Shown here in pieces: positions 17,599 through 27,278 of a DNA stretch of 64,000 nucleotides; the first letter of the stretch is position 1, and each line of letters starts with the position of its first letter. Source of the stretch: Sphingopyxis sp. LC81 (GTDB lineage: Bacteria; Pseudomonadota; Alphaproteobacteria; Sphingomonadales; Sphingomonadaceae); assembly GCF_000756375.1 (NCBI RefSeq), contig NZ_JNFD01000035.1, forward strand, positions 37,501 through 101,500, in the 5' to 3' direction. The position numbers and the translations under genes were made by a program. Under the pieces are notes generated by a model. The model had not been told where the DNA came from, did not search any database, and worked only from the letters and a program-made list of their open reading frames with translations.

Positions 17599-18885
17599 CT
17601 AGGCGGCCGCGAACCGGATCGGCAGACGCTTCAATCCGCCGACGAAAACCGATTCGACGCGTGCGGGCTCGCCCGCCAGTTCGAGGCTTTTCAGCCGCGG
17701 CAAAAGCTCTTCCATCAATATGCGCATCTCCATGCGCGCGAGATGTTGGCCAAGGCAGACATGCGCACCGAAACCAAAGGCGATCTGCTGATTCTTCTCG
17801 CGGTCGGGGTCGAAGGCGAAGGGACTGCCGAACACCGCCTCGTCGCGGTTGCCCGAGACATAATTGAGCATCAGCCAGTCGCCCTCGCGAATCGTCTGCC
17901 CGCCGATTTCGACATCTTCCCTGGCGCTGCGCATGAAATGCTGGACCGGCGTGGTCCAGCGGATCGCTTCCTCGATCAGTCCCGCCTTGTCGCTGTCGGC
18001 GGCGCGAAAACGCTCGAAGAGCGCCGGGTTCTTCGCGAGCTCCATCATCGCGCCAGCGGTCGACGCGCTGGTCGTGTCGTGCCCCGCGGTCGCGACGATC
18101 ATATAATAGCCGGCGAGTTCGCGGTCGGGGATCTGCTCGCCATTGATCGTCGCATTGGCGATCACCGTCGCGATATCCTCGCGCGGGTTGGCGCGGCGTT
18201 CGGCGGTGAGCGCGCCGAAATAATTTTCGAAATCGGCGATAACGTAATTGAGCATCGCGATCGCCTGTTCGGCGCTGGTGATCGCCTCGCGGCTGCGGTT
18301 CAGCTCGGGGTCGGTCGGGCCGAACAATTGCTGCGTCAGCATCAGCATGCGCGGCTCGTCCTCGGGCGGGACACCCAAAATGTCCATGATGACGCGCAGC
18401 GGATAATGCGCCGCGACGTCGCGCGCGAAATCGCATTCTCCGCCCGCTTCGAGCATATGATCGACGGTTTCGCGCGCCAGTTGGCGGATGCGATCCTCGA
18501 CGATCTTCAAATTCTTCGGCATGAACCAGCTCTGCGTCAGCAGCCGATATTTCATATGGTCGGGGGCATCCATCTGGACGAGTGAGCGAATGAGATGCCC
18601 GTCATTGTTCGGCGTCGCCGCGCGCGCCAGCGCCTCACCGTCGCGGTTGGTGAGCACCGTCGGACGGATGCCGTTCGCGAAACGCTGCGGGTCGCGGCTG
18701 ATCGCCATGATGTCGGCATGGCGCGTCACCAGCCAGAAAGGGTCGTGGTCGCGATTCTCGGCGACGCCGAGCGGCATGTTCGCGCGCGCCCAGGCGAGCT
18801 GTTCGTGCAGCGGATCCCAATTGCCGTATGCGACGGGGTCGACAACGGCGGCGGCTACCTCTCCAGGCAATATAGGTTTTGTCAT
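17599..18885 (-). CDS. Cytochrome P450
   Basis: A 428-residue soluble bacterial class P450 monooxygenase. The I-helix oxygen-activation motif is AGHDTTS, the K-helix ExxR is EEAIRW, and the haem-thiolate loop is FGFGAHVCLG. An ATG at 18885 gives the normal N-terminus; the longer in-frame extension is Arg/Gly-rich and unlikely. No ferredoxin or ferredoxin reductase gene is adjacent, so its redox partners must be encoded elsewhere. The substrate is unknown; similarity to the CYP108/CYP111-like soluble group of terpenoid or steroid oxidisers is only an impression. Confidence 0.92.
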   Translation of the reverse strand: MTKPILPGEVAAAVVDPVAYGNWDPLHEQLAWARANMPLGVAENRDHDPFWLVTRHADIMAISRDPQRFANGIRPTVLTNRDGEALARAATPNNDGHLIRSLVQMDAPDHMKYRLLTQSWFMPKNLKIVEDRIRQLARETVDHMLEAGGECDFARDVAAHYPLRVIMDILGVPPEDEPRMLMLTQQLFGPTDPELNRSREAITSAEQAIAMLNYVIADFENYFGALTAERRANPREDIATVIANATINGEQIPDRELAGYYMIVATAGHDTTSASTAGAMMELAKNPALFERFRAADSDKAGLIEEAIRWTTPVQHFMRSAREDVEIGGQTIREGDWLMLNYVSGNRDEAVFGSPFAFDPDREKNQQIAFGFGAHVCLGQHLARMEMRILMEELLPRLKSLELAGEPARVESVFVGGLKRLPIRFAAA

Positions 18886-19010
18886 GAAACCAAAGCTGCC
18901 TGATCGCGTGCCGTCTGTCGAGCCTCGACGACCGCCTGCCGAAAGGGGGCGTTGCGGGGGCTGGCGCATGCGCCTAGCCCGGACCGCAAATCAAACCGGG
19001 GATCGCAATC

Positions 19011-21710
19011 ATGAAATATTCGACTCGCCATTTGCTTGTTGCCGCCGTGTCGTCGCTCAGCCTTGCCGCCTGCGCCGCGCAGCCGGGGATTGAATCCCCT
19101 TCACCCATCGCCGCGGCGCCCGCGCTCACCGGCGCGCCGCTCGACACGAGCGTGCCGAGCCAGCTGCCGCGGATCGCGCGCGCGGTCCATTACGACATCA
19201 GCGTCACGCCCGACGCCAAGGCGCTGCGCTTTACCGGCGAGGCGGGAATCGACCTCGAACTTTACGAACCCTCGGCGACGCTGACGCTGAACGCACTCGA
19301 CCTCAGCTTCGCGAGCGCGAGCCTGACCGACGCCGACGGCAAGGCGATTCCGCTGACCGTCGCGATCGACGCCGCCACGCAAACGGCGAGCTTCACCGCC
19401 CCCGCGCCGCTCGTGCCAGGCAAGTATCGCCTGGCAACGCGCTACACCGGGGTGATCAACACGCAGGCGAACGGACTTTTCGCGCTCGACTATCCCGACA
19501 AGGTCACCGGTAATGAGGTGCGCGGGCTGTTCACCCAGTTCGAGGCGCCGGACGCGCGGCGCTTCGTCCCGAGCTTCGACGAGCCGAGCTACAAGGCGAC
19601 CTTCACCCTCGCGGCGACCGTTCCCGCGGGCGATCTCGCGGTGAGCAACATGCCCGTGGCGAGCGAAACCCCCGTCGAGGGCGGCAAAAAGAAGGTCACT
19701 TTCCAGATCTCGCCCAAAATGTCGTCCTATCTCCTCTTCTTCGCGACCGGCGATTTCGAGCGGCTCGCGGCAAAGAGCGCGAGCGGCGCCGAAGTCGGCA
19801 TCGTCGCGCCCAAGGGGTCGGGCGAGCAGGCGCGCTTCGCGCTCGACAGCCTCGGCCCCCTGCTCGGCTATTTCAGCGACTATTTCGGCCAGCCCTATCC
19901 GCTGCCCAAGCTCGACAATGTCGCGGGGCCCGGCCAGTCGCAATTCTTCGGCGCGATGGAAAATTGGGGCGCGATCTTCACCTTCGAACGCATCCTGCTC
20001 GACGATCCGAAGATCACCAGCGATGCGACCCGCCAGCAAATCTACTCGACGCAGGCGCACGAGGTCGCGCACCAATGGTTCGGCGATCTCGTCACCATGG
20101 CATGGTGGGACGACCTCTGGCTCAACGAAGGCTTCGCGAGCTGGATCGAAACCAAGGCGAGCGACCATTTCCATCCCGACTGGCAGCCTTTGCTCGACCG
20201 TGTCGACGGCCGCGAACGCGCGATGGGGCTCGACGCCTTTGCGACGACGCACCCGATCGTCCAGACGATCCGCACCGTCGAGGATACCAATCAGGCGTTC
20301 GACGCGATCACCTATCAGAAGGGCGAGGCGGTGATCACGATGCTCGAAGCCTATGCCGGCGAGGACGTGTGGCGCGATGGCCTCCGCAGCTACATGGCAA
20401 AGCATAAATATGCGAACACGCGCACCGACGACCTGTGGAACGCGGTCGAGGCCGCGGGCGCGAAAGGGCTGACCGCGATCGCGCATGATTTCACCAACCA
20501 GCCGGGCATCCCGCTGCTCCGCGTGGGCGGTGTGACCTGCGCCGGTAGCAACACGACCGTCCAGCTGACGCAGGGCGAATTTTCGCGCGATCGCCGGCAG
20601 AGCATCGACGCCGAGGGCCGCCGCTGGCAGGTGCCCGTCCTCGCGCGCGCCGGCAATGGTGCGGTGGCGCGGCAGGTGATCGCGGGCGGCACCGGCACGC
20701 TCACCCTGCCCGGCTGCGGCGCGGTGCTGCTCAACGCCGGCCAAGCGGGCTATTACCGCACCCTTTATTCGCCCGCCGCGCTCGCCGCGCTCCGCGGCGA
20801 TTTCGCAAAGCTGGCACCGATCGACCAGCTCGGGCTGCTCGGCGACAATTTCGCGCTCGCTTATGCCGGCTACCAGCCGATGGGCGCCGCGCTCGACCTA
20901 CTGGCGGCTGTGCCGCGGGATGGGAACCAGAAGCTGCTCGGCGACGTCGCGGGGCGTTATGCGGCCCTCTACGACATGTTCGACGACCAGCCGGCGGTAC
21001 AGAAACAGATCGCCGCGCGCGGCACCGCGGCGCTGAGCCCGGCGATGCAGCGGCTCGGCTTCGACGCGCGCGCGGGCGAGCCCGCGCTCGACAGCATCCT
21101 CCGCTCCGATCTGCTCAAGGCGCTCGGGACGCTCGGCGATGCGAAACTGCTCGCCGAGGCGCGGCGCCGCTTTGCGCTGCTCGACCGCGATCCCGCTGCG
21201 CTCGACGGCCCGCTGAAGTCGCGCTGGCTCGGCATCGTCGCGGCGAATGCGAGCGACGCCGAATGGACCAAGCTGCGCGGGCTCGCGAAGGGGTCGAAAT
21301 CGGCGGTCGAGCGGATCGCCTTCTATACCCTGCTCGGATCGGCGAAGGACGAAGCCCTTGCCAGGCGCGCACTCGCCCTCGCGCTCACCGACGAACCGGG
21401 CAAGACGGTCAGCGCCGGGATCATCGATGCGGTCGCCCGCAATCACGCCGAACTGGCGGTCGATTTCGCGCAGGCGAATCAGGCCGCGGTCGACCGGCTG
21501 ATCGACGCCTCGGCGCGCGCGCGTTTCCTCGCGGGATTGGCGGCATCATCGAACGATCCCGCGATGATCGCGAAACTCGAGCGGATCGCGGCGCCGCTAC
21601 CCGCCGACGTCCGCAAGCCCTATGACAAGACACTCGCCAGCCTGAAGGAGCGCAGCATCAGCCGCCCGCGCATCAAGGGCGAAATCGCCAGCTGGCTGAA
21701 GGCGAAGTAA
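19011..21710 (+). CDS. M1 family aminopeptidase, probable lipoprotein
   Basis: An 899-residue zinc aminopeptidase. The exopeptidase motif GAMEN precedes the active site HEVAH (residues 350-354), with the third zinc ligand in NEGFAS. The ERAP1-like C-terminal alpha domain is complete. The N-terminus has a lipobox SLAAC around residue 22, so the enzyme is probably lipid-anchored and acts in the periplasm on peptides. It is divergent from the P450 gene and converges on the globin-like gene. Confidence 0.93.
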   Translation: MKYSTRHLLVAAVSSLSLAACAAQPGIESPSPIAAAPALTGAPLDTSVPSQLPRIARAVHYDISVTPDAKALRFTGEAGIDLELYEPSATLTLNALDLSFASASLTDADGKAIPLTVAIDAATQTASFTAPAPLVPGKYRLATRYTGVINTQANGLFALDYPDKVTGNEVRGLFTQFEAPDARRFVPSFDEPSYKATFTLAATVPAGDLAVSNMPVASETPVEGGKKKVTFQISPKMSSYLLFFATGDFERLAAKSASGAEVGIVAPKGSGEQARFALDSLGPLLGYFSDYFGQPYPLPKLDNVAGPGQSQFFGAMENWGAIFTFERILLDDPKITSDATRQQIYSTQAHEVAHQWFGDLVTMAWWDDLWLNEGFASWIETKASDHFHPDWQPLLDRVDGRERAMGLDAFATTHPIVQTIRTVEDTNQAFDAITYQKGEAVITMLEAYAGEDVWRDGLRSYMAKHKYANTRTDDLWNAVEAAGAKGLTAIAHDFTNQPGIPLLRVGGVTCAGSNTTVQLTQGEFSRDRRQSIDAEGRRWQVPVLARAGNGAVARQVIAGGTGTLTLPGCGAVLLNAGQAGYYRTLYSPAALAALRGDFAKLAPIDQLGLLGDNFALAYAGYQPMGAALDLLAAVPRDGNQKLLGDVAGRYAALYDMFDDQPAVQKQIAARGTAALSPAMQRLGFDARAGEPALDSILRSDLLKALGTLGDAKLLAEARRRFALLDRDPAALDGPLKSRWLGIVAANASDAEWTKLRGLAKGSKSAVERIAFYTLLGSAKDEALARRALALALTDEPGKTVSAGIIDAVARNHAELAVDFAQANQAAVDRLIDASARARFLAGLAASSNDPAMIAKLERIAAPLPADVRKPYDKTLASLKERSISRPRIKGEIASWLKAK

Positions 21711-21727
21711 CGAAAGGCCGCGGCCGG

Positions 21728-22180
21728 TCAGTCGGCCGGCTGCGGCGTTCCGACCGGCATCGCGCTTTCCCATTCGGCGCGCGCGCGGCGGATCATCGCC
21801 TTGAGCGCCCCGGCGTGGCGCTGCCACGCAGCGGCGGCCTCGCCGTTCCAGGTTGTCCCCGCTGCGGCGCCCAACTCTGCGACCGTCATGTCGATGAAGG
21901 CGTCATATTCGGCGATCGGCAGCGGCCCATAGGCGCGGTGGGTGAAGACAAGCTCGGCGACGAGCGGCCACACCCAGCCTTCGCCCTTCGCCAGCCCGAA
22001 CATCATCTGAAGCGTCTCGTCGGTCATCCGCCGCGACGAGGCGTCGACAACCATGAAGCTCGCGCGGCGTTCGGGGAAGGCGGCGAAGAAGCGCTCGAAC
22101 AGCGCGTGGCGAATGTCGATGCCGGCGTCGGCGACGGCCGTCAGGCTCGCCTCCATCCGCGCGGCATCGGCTTCGCTCAC
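21728..22180 (-). CDS. Globin-like protein
   Basis: A 150-residue all-helical protein. [18 protein letters not shown] resembles the B/C helices of a globin. [16 protein letters not shown] matches the F-helix/FG corner of flavohaemoglobin-type globins, with H81 as candidate proximal haem ligand. [20 protein letters not shown] fits helix H. No reductase domain is attached, so it would be a single-domain globin. The GTG start at 22180 overlaps the stop of the HerA-like gene as GTGA, so translation is coupled. The globin call is from motif reading only. Confidence 0.6.
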   Translation of the reverse strand: MSEADAARMEASLTAVADAGIDIRHALFERFFAAFPERRASFMVVDASSRRMTDETLQMMFGLAKGEGWVWPLVAELVFTHRAYGPLPIAEYDAFIDMTVAELGAAAGTTWNGEAAAAWQRHAGALKAMIRRARAEWESAMPVGTPQPAD

Positions 22181-23772
22181 TTGAACAGGCTGCCCAATAT
22201 CCCGCGCATCAGCTGGCCGCCGAACTTGCCCGCAACCTGCCGCCCGAGGCTGGTCGCCGCCGAGCGCGCCGCCGACTGGACCATTTTTTCGGTCATCGAC
22301 GGCTTCGCGGCTTCGCGCGCCGCGGCCTTTTCGAGCCGCAGCCGCTCGCGTTCCTCGGCCGCCTTGCGCTTCGCCTCTTCCTTTGCGGCGATCGCCGCCT
22401 GCTTGTCGGCCTCGACCTGCGCCTTCGCCTCGATCGCCGCCGCCTGCGCCTGCTCGGCCTTGACGGCGAGCAGTTCCTCGGCGCTCTCGCGGTCGACGGC
22501 GGTGTCATATTTGCCCTCGACGGGCGAAATCGACTTGATGATCGCGCGCTCCTTGGCGTCAAGCGGGCCCGCGCGCGAGCAGGGCGGCTTGATCAAGGTG
22601 CGTTCGACCGGCGACGGCGCGCCGTCGGCCATCAACAGCGACACCAGCGCCTCGCCGACTTTCAGCTCGGTGATCTCGCGCGCGACATCGACCTTGGGAT
22701 TGGGGCGGAAGGTTTCGGCCGCCGCTTTCACGGCCTTCTGGTCGCGCGGAGTGAAGGCGCGCAGCGCGTGCTGGACACGGTTGCCAAGCTGGCCCGCGAC
22801 ATCCTCGGGAATGTCGATCGGGTTCTGCGTGACGAAATAGACGCCGACGCCCTTCGAGCGGATCAGGCGCACGACCTGCTCGATCTTTTCGGCGAGCGCG
22901 GGCGGCGCGTCATCGAACAGCAGATGCGCCTCGTCGAAGAAGAAGACGAGCTTCGGCTTGTCGGGGTCGCCGACCTCGGGAAGCGTCTCGAACATCTCGC
23001 TGAGCATCCAGAGGAGGAAGGTAGCGTAAAGCTTGGGGCTCGCCATCAGCTTGTCGGCGGCGAGGATGTTCACATAACCGCGCCCATTTTCATCGGTGCG
23101 GATCATGTCCTGGATGTCGAGCGCGGGCTCGCCGAAGAAATTGGCCCCGCCCTGGCTTTCGAGCGTCAGCAATTGGCGCTGGATCGTGCCGACGGTCGCC
23201 TTCGACACATTGCCATATTTGGTCGTAAGCTCATCGGCATTCTCGGCGCACCACGACAGCATCGCCTGCAAATCGCCAAGGTCGAGCAGCAGCAGATTCT
23301 GTTCGTCTGCGACGCGGAAGGCAATCGCGAGCACGCCCTCCTGCACCTCGTTGAGCCCCATCAGCCGCGCGAGCAGCAGCGGGCCCATTTCGGAAATCGT
23401 CGTGCGCACGGGATGCCCCTGCTCGCCGAACAGATCCCAGAAGATCACCGGATTGTCGCGATAGGCCCATGTCGCATCGCCGATCTCGGCGGCGCGCGCG
23501 GCGAAAATCTCGTGCGTCTTCGCGGTCGGGCTGCCCGCCATCGCCATGCCGGCAAGGTCGCCCTTCACATCGGCGACAAACACGGGGACCCCGACCGCCG
23601 AAAAACCCTCGGCCAGACCCTGCAAGGTCACCGTCTTGCCGGTGCCGGTCGCGCCGGCGATCAACCCGTGGCGGTTCGCACGCTTGAGCACCAGCGACTG
23701 GCGCGGACCATCGGGCGCACCACCCCCGCCAAGGCCGATATAGATTTCGCTTGCCGTGCTGCCGTCGCTCAC
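22177..23772 (-). CDS. HerA-like ATPase (DUF853 helicase-like)
   Basis: A 531-residue P-loop ATPase of the HerA/FtsK superfamily (DUF853 type), known elsewhere as a probable DNA-translocating or remodelling ATPase. Walker A is GATGTGKT (residues 40-47), Walker B is [12 protein letters not shown], and a later FVTQNP segment fits sensor 1. After about residue 420 a long Ala/Glu/Lys/Arg coiled coil leads to a short hydrophobic tail. The start is a GTG at 23772 with GGAGG seven bases upstream; the longer in-frame version has no support. It is translationally coupled to the globin-like gene. Confidence 0.88.
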   Translation of the reverse strand: MSDGSTASEIYIGLGGGGAPDGPRQSLVLKRANRHGLIAGATGTGKTVTLQGLAEGFSAVGVPVFVADVKGDLAGMAMAGSPTAKTHEIFAARAAEIGDATWAYRDNPVIFWDLFGEQGHPVRTTISEMGPLLLARLMGLNEVQEGVLAIAFRVADEQNLLLLDLGDLQAMLSWCAENADELTTKYGNVSKATVGTIQRQLLTLESQGGANFFGEPALDIQDMIRTDENGRGYVNILAADKLMASPKLYATFLLWMLSEMFETLPEVGDPDKPKLVFFFDEAHLLFDDAPPALAEKIEQVVRLIRSKGVGVYFVTQNPIDIPEDVAGQLGNRVQHALRAFTPRDQKAVKAAAETFRPNPKVDVAREITELKVGEALVSLLMADGAPSPVERTLIKPPCSRAGPLDAKERAIIKSISPVEGKYDTAVDRESAEELLAVKAEQAQAAAIEAKAQVEADKQAAIAAKEEAKRKAAEERERLRLEKAAAREAAKPSMTEKMVQSAARSAATSLGRQVAGKFGGQLMRGILGSLFK

Positions 23773-23877
23773 CCGCTGTCCTCCATTGATACGTCGGGAG
23801 GAGGTTAGAGCGGCAGGGCAGGTCAGGCAATCGGCAAACCCCCTCCGCCACCGATCGCCCACCGATCGCCATAGCGG

Positions 23878-24255
23878 CTAGGGTCTTTCCCCCGCCGCCA
23901 GCGCAATTGCGTCGATCTCGATGCGAAAGCCGAAATGCAGTGGCCCCGAGGGCACCACGGTCCGTGCCGGACGCGCGGCACCAAAAAAACGGCCATAGAC
24001 CGCATCGAGTTCGCCCCAATCGTCGATGTCGGCGAGATAGACCGTCGTCTTGACCACCTGCTCCAGCTCGGCCCCTGCATCGGCCAGCACGGCTTTCAAA
24101 TTGCCCAGCGCCTGCTCGGCCTGCGACGCGAAGGGGGCGGCCGCCAGCGACGTGTCGCGCCCGGGTAGCAGCGGGAGCTGCCCCGACACGAAGATGAAAC
24201 CATTGCCGACAACGAAGGGCGAATAATGCGGTCCGCCAGCCTTTTGTGAATTCAT
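23878..24255 (-). CDS. RidA/YjgF family enamine deaminase
   Basis: A 125-residue trimeric RidA-type protein. Family members hydrolyse reactive 2-aminoacrylate-like enamines to keto acids. Motifs are FVSGQLPL near residue 27, an LKAVLADAGAELEQVVKTTVYL helix-strand segment, and the catalytic arginine in RPARTVV, followed by EIDAIA. Many paralogues exist, and the exact subgroup is not decided here. GGAGAG lies before the ATG. It is monocistronic between the HerA-like and VOC genes. Confidence 0.9.
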   Translation of the reverse strand: MNSQKAGGPHYSPFVVGNGFIFVSGQLPLLPGRDTSLAAAPFASQAEQALGNLKAVLADAGAELEQVVKTTVYLADIDDWGELDAVYGRFFGAARPARTVVPSGPLHFGFRIEIDAIALAAGERP

Positions 24256-24312
24256 CCGCCACTCTCCAAACAGGATGCGGCGCGCAATATCACGGCTGGC
24301 GGCCGTCGCCCA

Positions 24313-24684
24313 TCATCCCATGATGAAGGCGTTGAGCTTGTTGCCGTCGGGATCGCGGAAATAGCCGGCGTAGAATCCCTCGCCGCGCGGTCCCGGAGGG
24401 CCTTCGCACGTCCCGCCGTTGGCGAGCGCGATGTCGTAAAGACGGTGGACCTGTTCCTGGTCCTTCGCCTGCAGCGCGACCATCACGCCGTTGCCGACGG
24501 TCGCTTCGTTGCCGTCGAACGGCTTGGTCAGGCCGATGCCCGCACCGCCGCCCGGCTTGCCCCACGCGATGAAGCTTTCATATTCCATCATCCGCGGCGT
24601 TTCGAGTTCGGCGGCGATCGCGTCATAGAAGGCCGCGGCCTTCGCCAGATCCTTCGTGCCCAGCGTCACATAACCAATCATCAT
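24313..24684 (-). CDS. VOC family (glyoxalase/bleomycin-resistance fold) protein
   Basis: A 123-residue VOC-superfamily protein, probably a dimeric metal-binding enzyme or ligand-binding protein. It starts MMIGYVTLGTKDLAKAAAFYD and ends in YFRDPDGNKLNAF, the typical last strand. The specific reaction is unknown. GGGAGAAAG lies before the double ATG. A GTTC-N7-GTTC motif 25 bases upstream (24709-24723) resembles the alphaproteobacterial LexA box, so DNA-damage induction is possible. Confidence 0.85.
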   Translation of the reverse strand: MMIGYVTLGTKDLAKAAAFYDAIAAELETPRMMEYESFIAWGKPGGGAGIGLTKPFDGNEATVGNGVMVALQAKDQEQVHRLYDIALANGGTCEGPPGPRGEGFYAGYFRDPDGNKLNAFIMG

Positions 24685-24708
24685 CTTTCTCCCGACTCGT
24701 TCTTATGA

Positions 24709-24723
24709 GAACATAATATGAAC
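24709..24723 (-). promoter_or_regulatory. Candidate LexA (SOS) box before VOC gene
   Basis: On the minus strand the sequence is GTTC-ATATTAT-GTTC, the direct-repeat arrangement (GTTC-N7-GTTC) known for LexA in alphaproteobacteria. It lies about 25 bases upstream of the VOC start. It overlaps a second small palindrome, GTTCTTATGAGAAC (24699-24712). Chance matches of eight fixed bases are expected about twice in this window, so location is the main support. Confidence 0.4.
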
Positions 24724-24743
24724 AAGAAGTGCGGCACGCAAAC

Positions 24744-24776
24744 AAAAAGGGCGCCGGACCCGAAGGTGCGGCGCCC
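24744..24776 (-). terminator. Intrinsic terminator after degP
   Basis: On the minus strand a perfect 8-bp stem (CGGCGCCC/GGGCGCCG at 24749-24776) with a 12-base loop is followed by TTTTTGTTTG. It lies about 25 bases past the degP stop and should end the hflK-hflC-degP operon. Confidence 0.85.
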
Positions 24777-24801
24777 CGATTGATAGCTACGAAGCCGAAG
24801 C

Positions 24802-26295
24802 CTATTTCACGCGAATCGCGATAAAGGCCGACGGCTGGCCGCGGCGCTGGATTTCGAGCAGAACCGCATCGCGGCCCGCCTTCTTCGCATCGGCGATGGT
24901 CTTGGCGAGCGCCTCGCTCGTCGTGACCGGGGTGCGGTTCGCGCTGAGGATCACGTCGCCGCGGCGCAGACCCTTGCGGCCCGCATCGCTGTTCGCCGAC
25001 GCGGCGCCGATCACCAGACCCTTGGTCCCGGCATCGACCCCCACCGCGCGCGCGATATCGGGGGTCACCACCTGCACCGAAAGGCCGAGCTCGTCCTGGA
25101 TCGCCTTGTCGGCCGCACCCGTCGGATCCTCGGGCTCTGCCTGCTCGGCCTCGGGATCGAAATTGGCGCCCGCCAGCTCTTCCTCGGGCGGACGCGTGCC
25201 GACGAGGACATTGAGCGTCATCGCCTTGCCGTCGCGGATGATCTCCAGCGGGATGCGCGTGCCCGGCTTGGTGTTCGAGACGATATAGGACAGCGTCTGC
25301 TGCGGCGTGACGTCTTTGCCGTTGACCTTGGTCACGACGTCGCCGCGCTTCAGCCCGGCCTTTTCGCCCGCCTGTGCGGGTTCGACGCGCTGGATGAACT
25401 CGCCGCGATCCTTGGGCAGGCCGAGCGCCGCCGCCAGATCCTCGTCGACCGGCGCGATGCCGATGCCCAGATAGCCGCGTTGGACCTTTTCGCCGGCGCG
25501 CAGCGCGTTGATCACCGGGATCGCCGCATCGGAAGGAATCGCGAAGTTGACGCCGATGTTCGCGCCGACGGGCGAGATCAGCATATTGTTGATGCCGACG
25601 ACATTGCCCTGAAGGTCGAACAACGGACCGCCCGAATTGCCGCGGTTGATCGCGGTATCGGTCTGGATATAGCGGTCATAGGCGCCGCCCTGCCCGATGT
25701 TGCGCTGCACCGCCGAGATGATGCCCGCGGTGACGGTCGAGCCGAGGCCGAGCGGGTTCCCGATCGCGACGACCCAGTCGCCGACGCGCGCGGTCCCGCC
25801 GTCGGCGAATTTCACGAACGGCAGGCCGGTCGCGTCGATCTTGAGCAGCGCGAGGTCGGATGCGGCATCGCGGCCGACGATCGTGGCGCGATATTCCTTC
25901 TGGTTGGTCAGCGTCACCGTGACCTGGTTCACCGCCTCGCCGCGCGGACCGCCCGAGATGACATGGTTGTTGGTGACGATATAGCCGTCGGCCGAGATCA
26001 GGAAGCCCGAGCCGCCGCCCTGCTGTTCCTGCGTGATCGGCTCGCGCGTGCCGGCAAAGGGGTTCAGCCGGACGCCGAGCGTGACTTCCTGCTTGGTCGA
26101 GATGTTGACGACCGCGGGCTGCAGCTGCTCGACCAGGTCGGCGAAGCTTTCGGGCGCGCCCGAACGCGGAACGACCTTGGCGATTTCGCTCTTCTCATTC
26201 TGCGCGACCTGCGCGCCGACGGGAGACTGGGTGACCAGCGCCAGCGCGGTGCCACCCGCCAGCAAGGCCGAAGTGATGCCATAAACATAACGCAC
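24802..26295 (-). CDS. degP: Do/DegP-type periplasmic serine protease
   Basis: A 497-residue HtrA-family protease and chaperone of the periplasm. It has a signal peptide (cleavage near VGAQ) and a trypsin-like domain with catalytic triad H111 (NNHVISGG), D147 (SDLALLKID) and S221 (RGNSGGPL). Two PDZ domains follow, at about residues 275-365 and 405-490. The start is a GTG at 26295, with GAGG upstream. It is the last gene of hflK-hflC-degP, a common alphaproteobacterial order that joins inner-membrane and periplasmic protein quality control. Confidence 0.95.
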   Translation of the reverse strand: MRYVYGITSALLAGGTALALVTQSPVGAQVAQNEKSEIAKVVPRSGAPESFADLVEQLQPAVVNISTKQEVTLGVRLNPFAGTREPITQEQQGGGSGFLISADGYIVTNNHVISGGPRGEAVNQVTVTLTNQKEYRATIVGRDAASDLALLKIDATGLPFVKFADGGTARVGDWVVAIGNPLGLGSTVTAGIISAVQRNIGQGGAYDRYIQTDTAINRGNSGGPLFDLQGNVVGINNMLISPVGANIGVNFAIPSDAAIPVINALRAGEKVQRGYLGIGIAPVDEDLAAALGLPKDRGEFIQRVEPAQAGEKAGLKRGDVVTKVNGKDVTPQQTLSYIVSNTKPGTRIPLEIIRDGKAMTLNVLVGTRPPEEELAGANFDPEAEQAEPEDPTGAADKAIQDELGLSVQVVTPDIARAVGVDAGTKGLVIGAASANSDAGRKGLRRGDVILSANRTPVTTSEALAKTIADAKKAGRDAVLLEIQRRGQPSAFIAIRVK

Positions 26296-26423
26296 GATCG
26301 AAATTCCTCTTCTCTTACGAAAACTCTCAGACCCCGGCCGCGGCTATCTGCGGCGCGGCGGCTGAACGCCATTTGAACATGAACAAGCGCTGCAAGTTCC
26401 GTTCAACCGGCAGACGGCCCGCA

Positions 26424-27278
26424 TCAACCGCCGCTGAACCGTTTCAGATATTCATTGTCGGGCGACATGATGATCGACGTCCCGCCCGTGTTGTTTTCAC
26501 CCAGGAAGGTCTGCCGATAGCTCTGCATCGCGCGGTAGAAATCGTAAAACTCCGGGTCCTTGCCAAAGCTGGCGGCATAGATACGCGCCGCTTCACCGTC
26601 GGCGCTGCCGCGGATGATCTGCGCTTCCTTCTGCCCTTCGGCGCGGATCGAGATCGCTTCCTGCTGGCGCGCGGTGCGCATGCGGTTGTACGCCGCCTCG
26701 AGCGTCGCGCCTTCGGGAAGGTCGGCGCGCTTGATCCGGACGTCGATGATCTCGGCGCCATATTTGTTCGCCTCGCGGTTCAGCGCGACCTGGATATTGT
26801 CCATCACCGCGCCGCGTTCGGCCGAAAGCAAGGTTGCGAAGGTCCGCTTGCCCAACTCGTTGCGCAGCGACGAGCCGAGGATCGTCGCAAGCTGCGCCTG
26901 CAACTTATCCTCGGTGCGGATCGCGGTGTACATGCGCACCGGGTTGGTGATGCGGAAGCGCGCGAAGGCGTCGACCTGCAACCGCTGCTGGTCGGTCGAA
27001 AGCACCTGCTGACGCTCCATGTTCACGCCGAGGATGCGCTTGTCGATATATTCGATGCCGTCGGTGAACGGCACGCGCAGGACAAGCCCGGCGCCCGAAC
27101 GCCCGAATTCCTCGTTCGGCTTATAGCGGTTCACCGTCCGCTCGATCTCGCCGAAGCGCAGGATCAGCGCCTGCTTGTCCTCGGGCACGATCGCGAGCGA
27201 CTGCGACAGGATGACGAGGAGGACGACGACGCCAAACAGCAGCCGCATCGGGTTCTGGAACAGCGAATTGAACATCAT
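26424..27278 (-). CDS. hflC: Protease modulator HflC
   Basis: A 284-residue SPFH/band-7 protein with one N-terminal TM helix (MRLLFGVVVLLVILSQSLAIV). With HflK it forms the large membrane complex that surrounds and restrains FtsH. ERTVNRY, RFRITNPVRMY and the C-terminal coiled coil around IRAEGQKEAQ are typical. Its ATG overlaps the hflK stop as ATGA, so subunits are made in coupled fashion. Confidence 0.96.
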   Translation of the reverse strand: MMFNSLFQNPMRLLFGVVVLLVILSQSLAIVPEDKQALILRFGEIERTVNRYKPNEEFGRSGAGLVLRVPFTDGIEYIDKRILGVNMERQQVLSTDQQRLQVDAFARFRITNPVRMYTAIRTEDKLQAQLATILGSSLRNELGKRTFATLLSAERGAVMDNIQVALNREANKYGAEIIDVRIKRADLPEGATLEAAYNRMRTARQQEAISIRAEGQKEAQIIRGSADGEAARIYAASFGKDPEFYDFYRAMQSYRQTFLGENNTGGTSIIMSPDNEYLKRFSGG

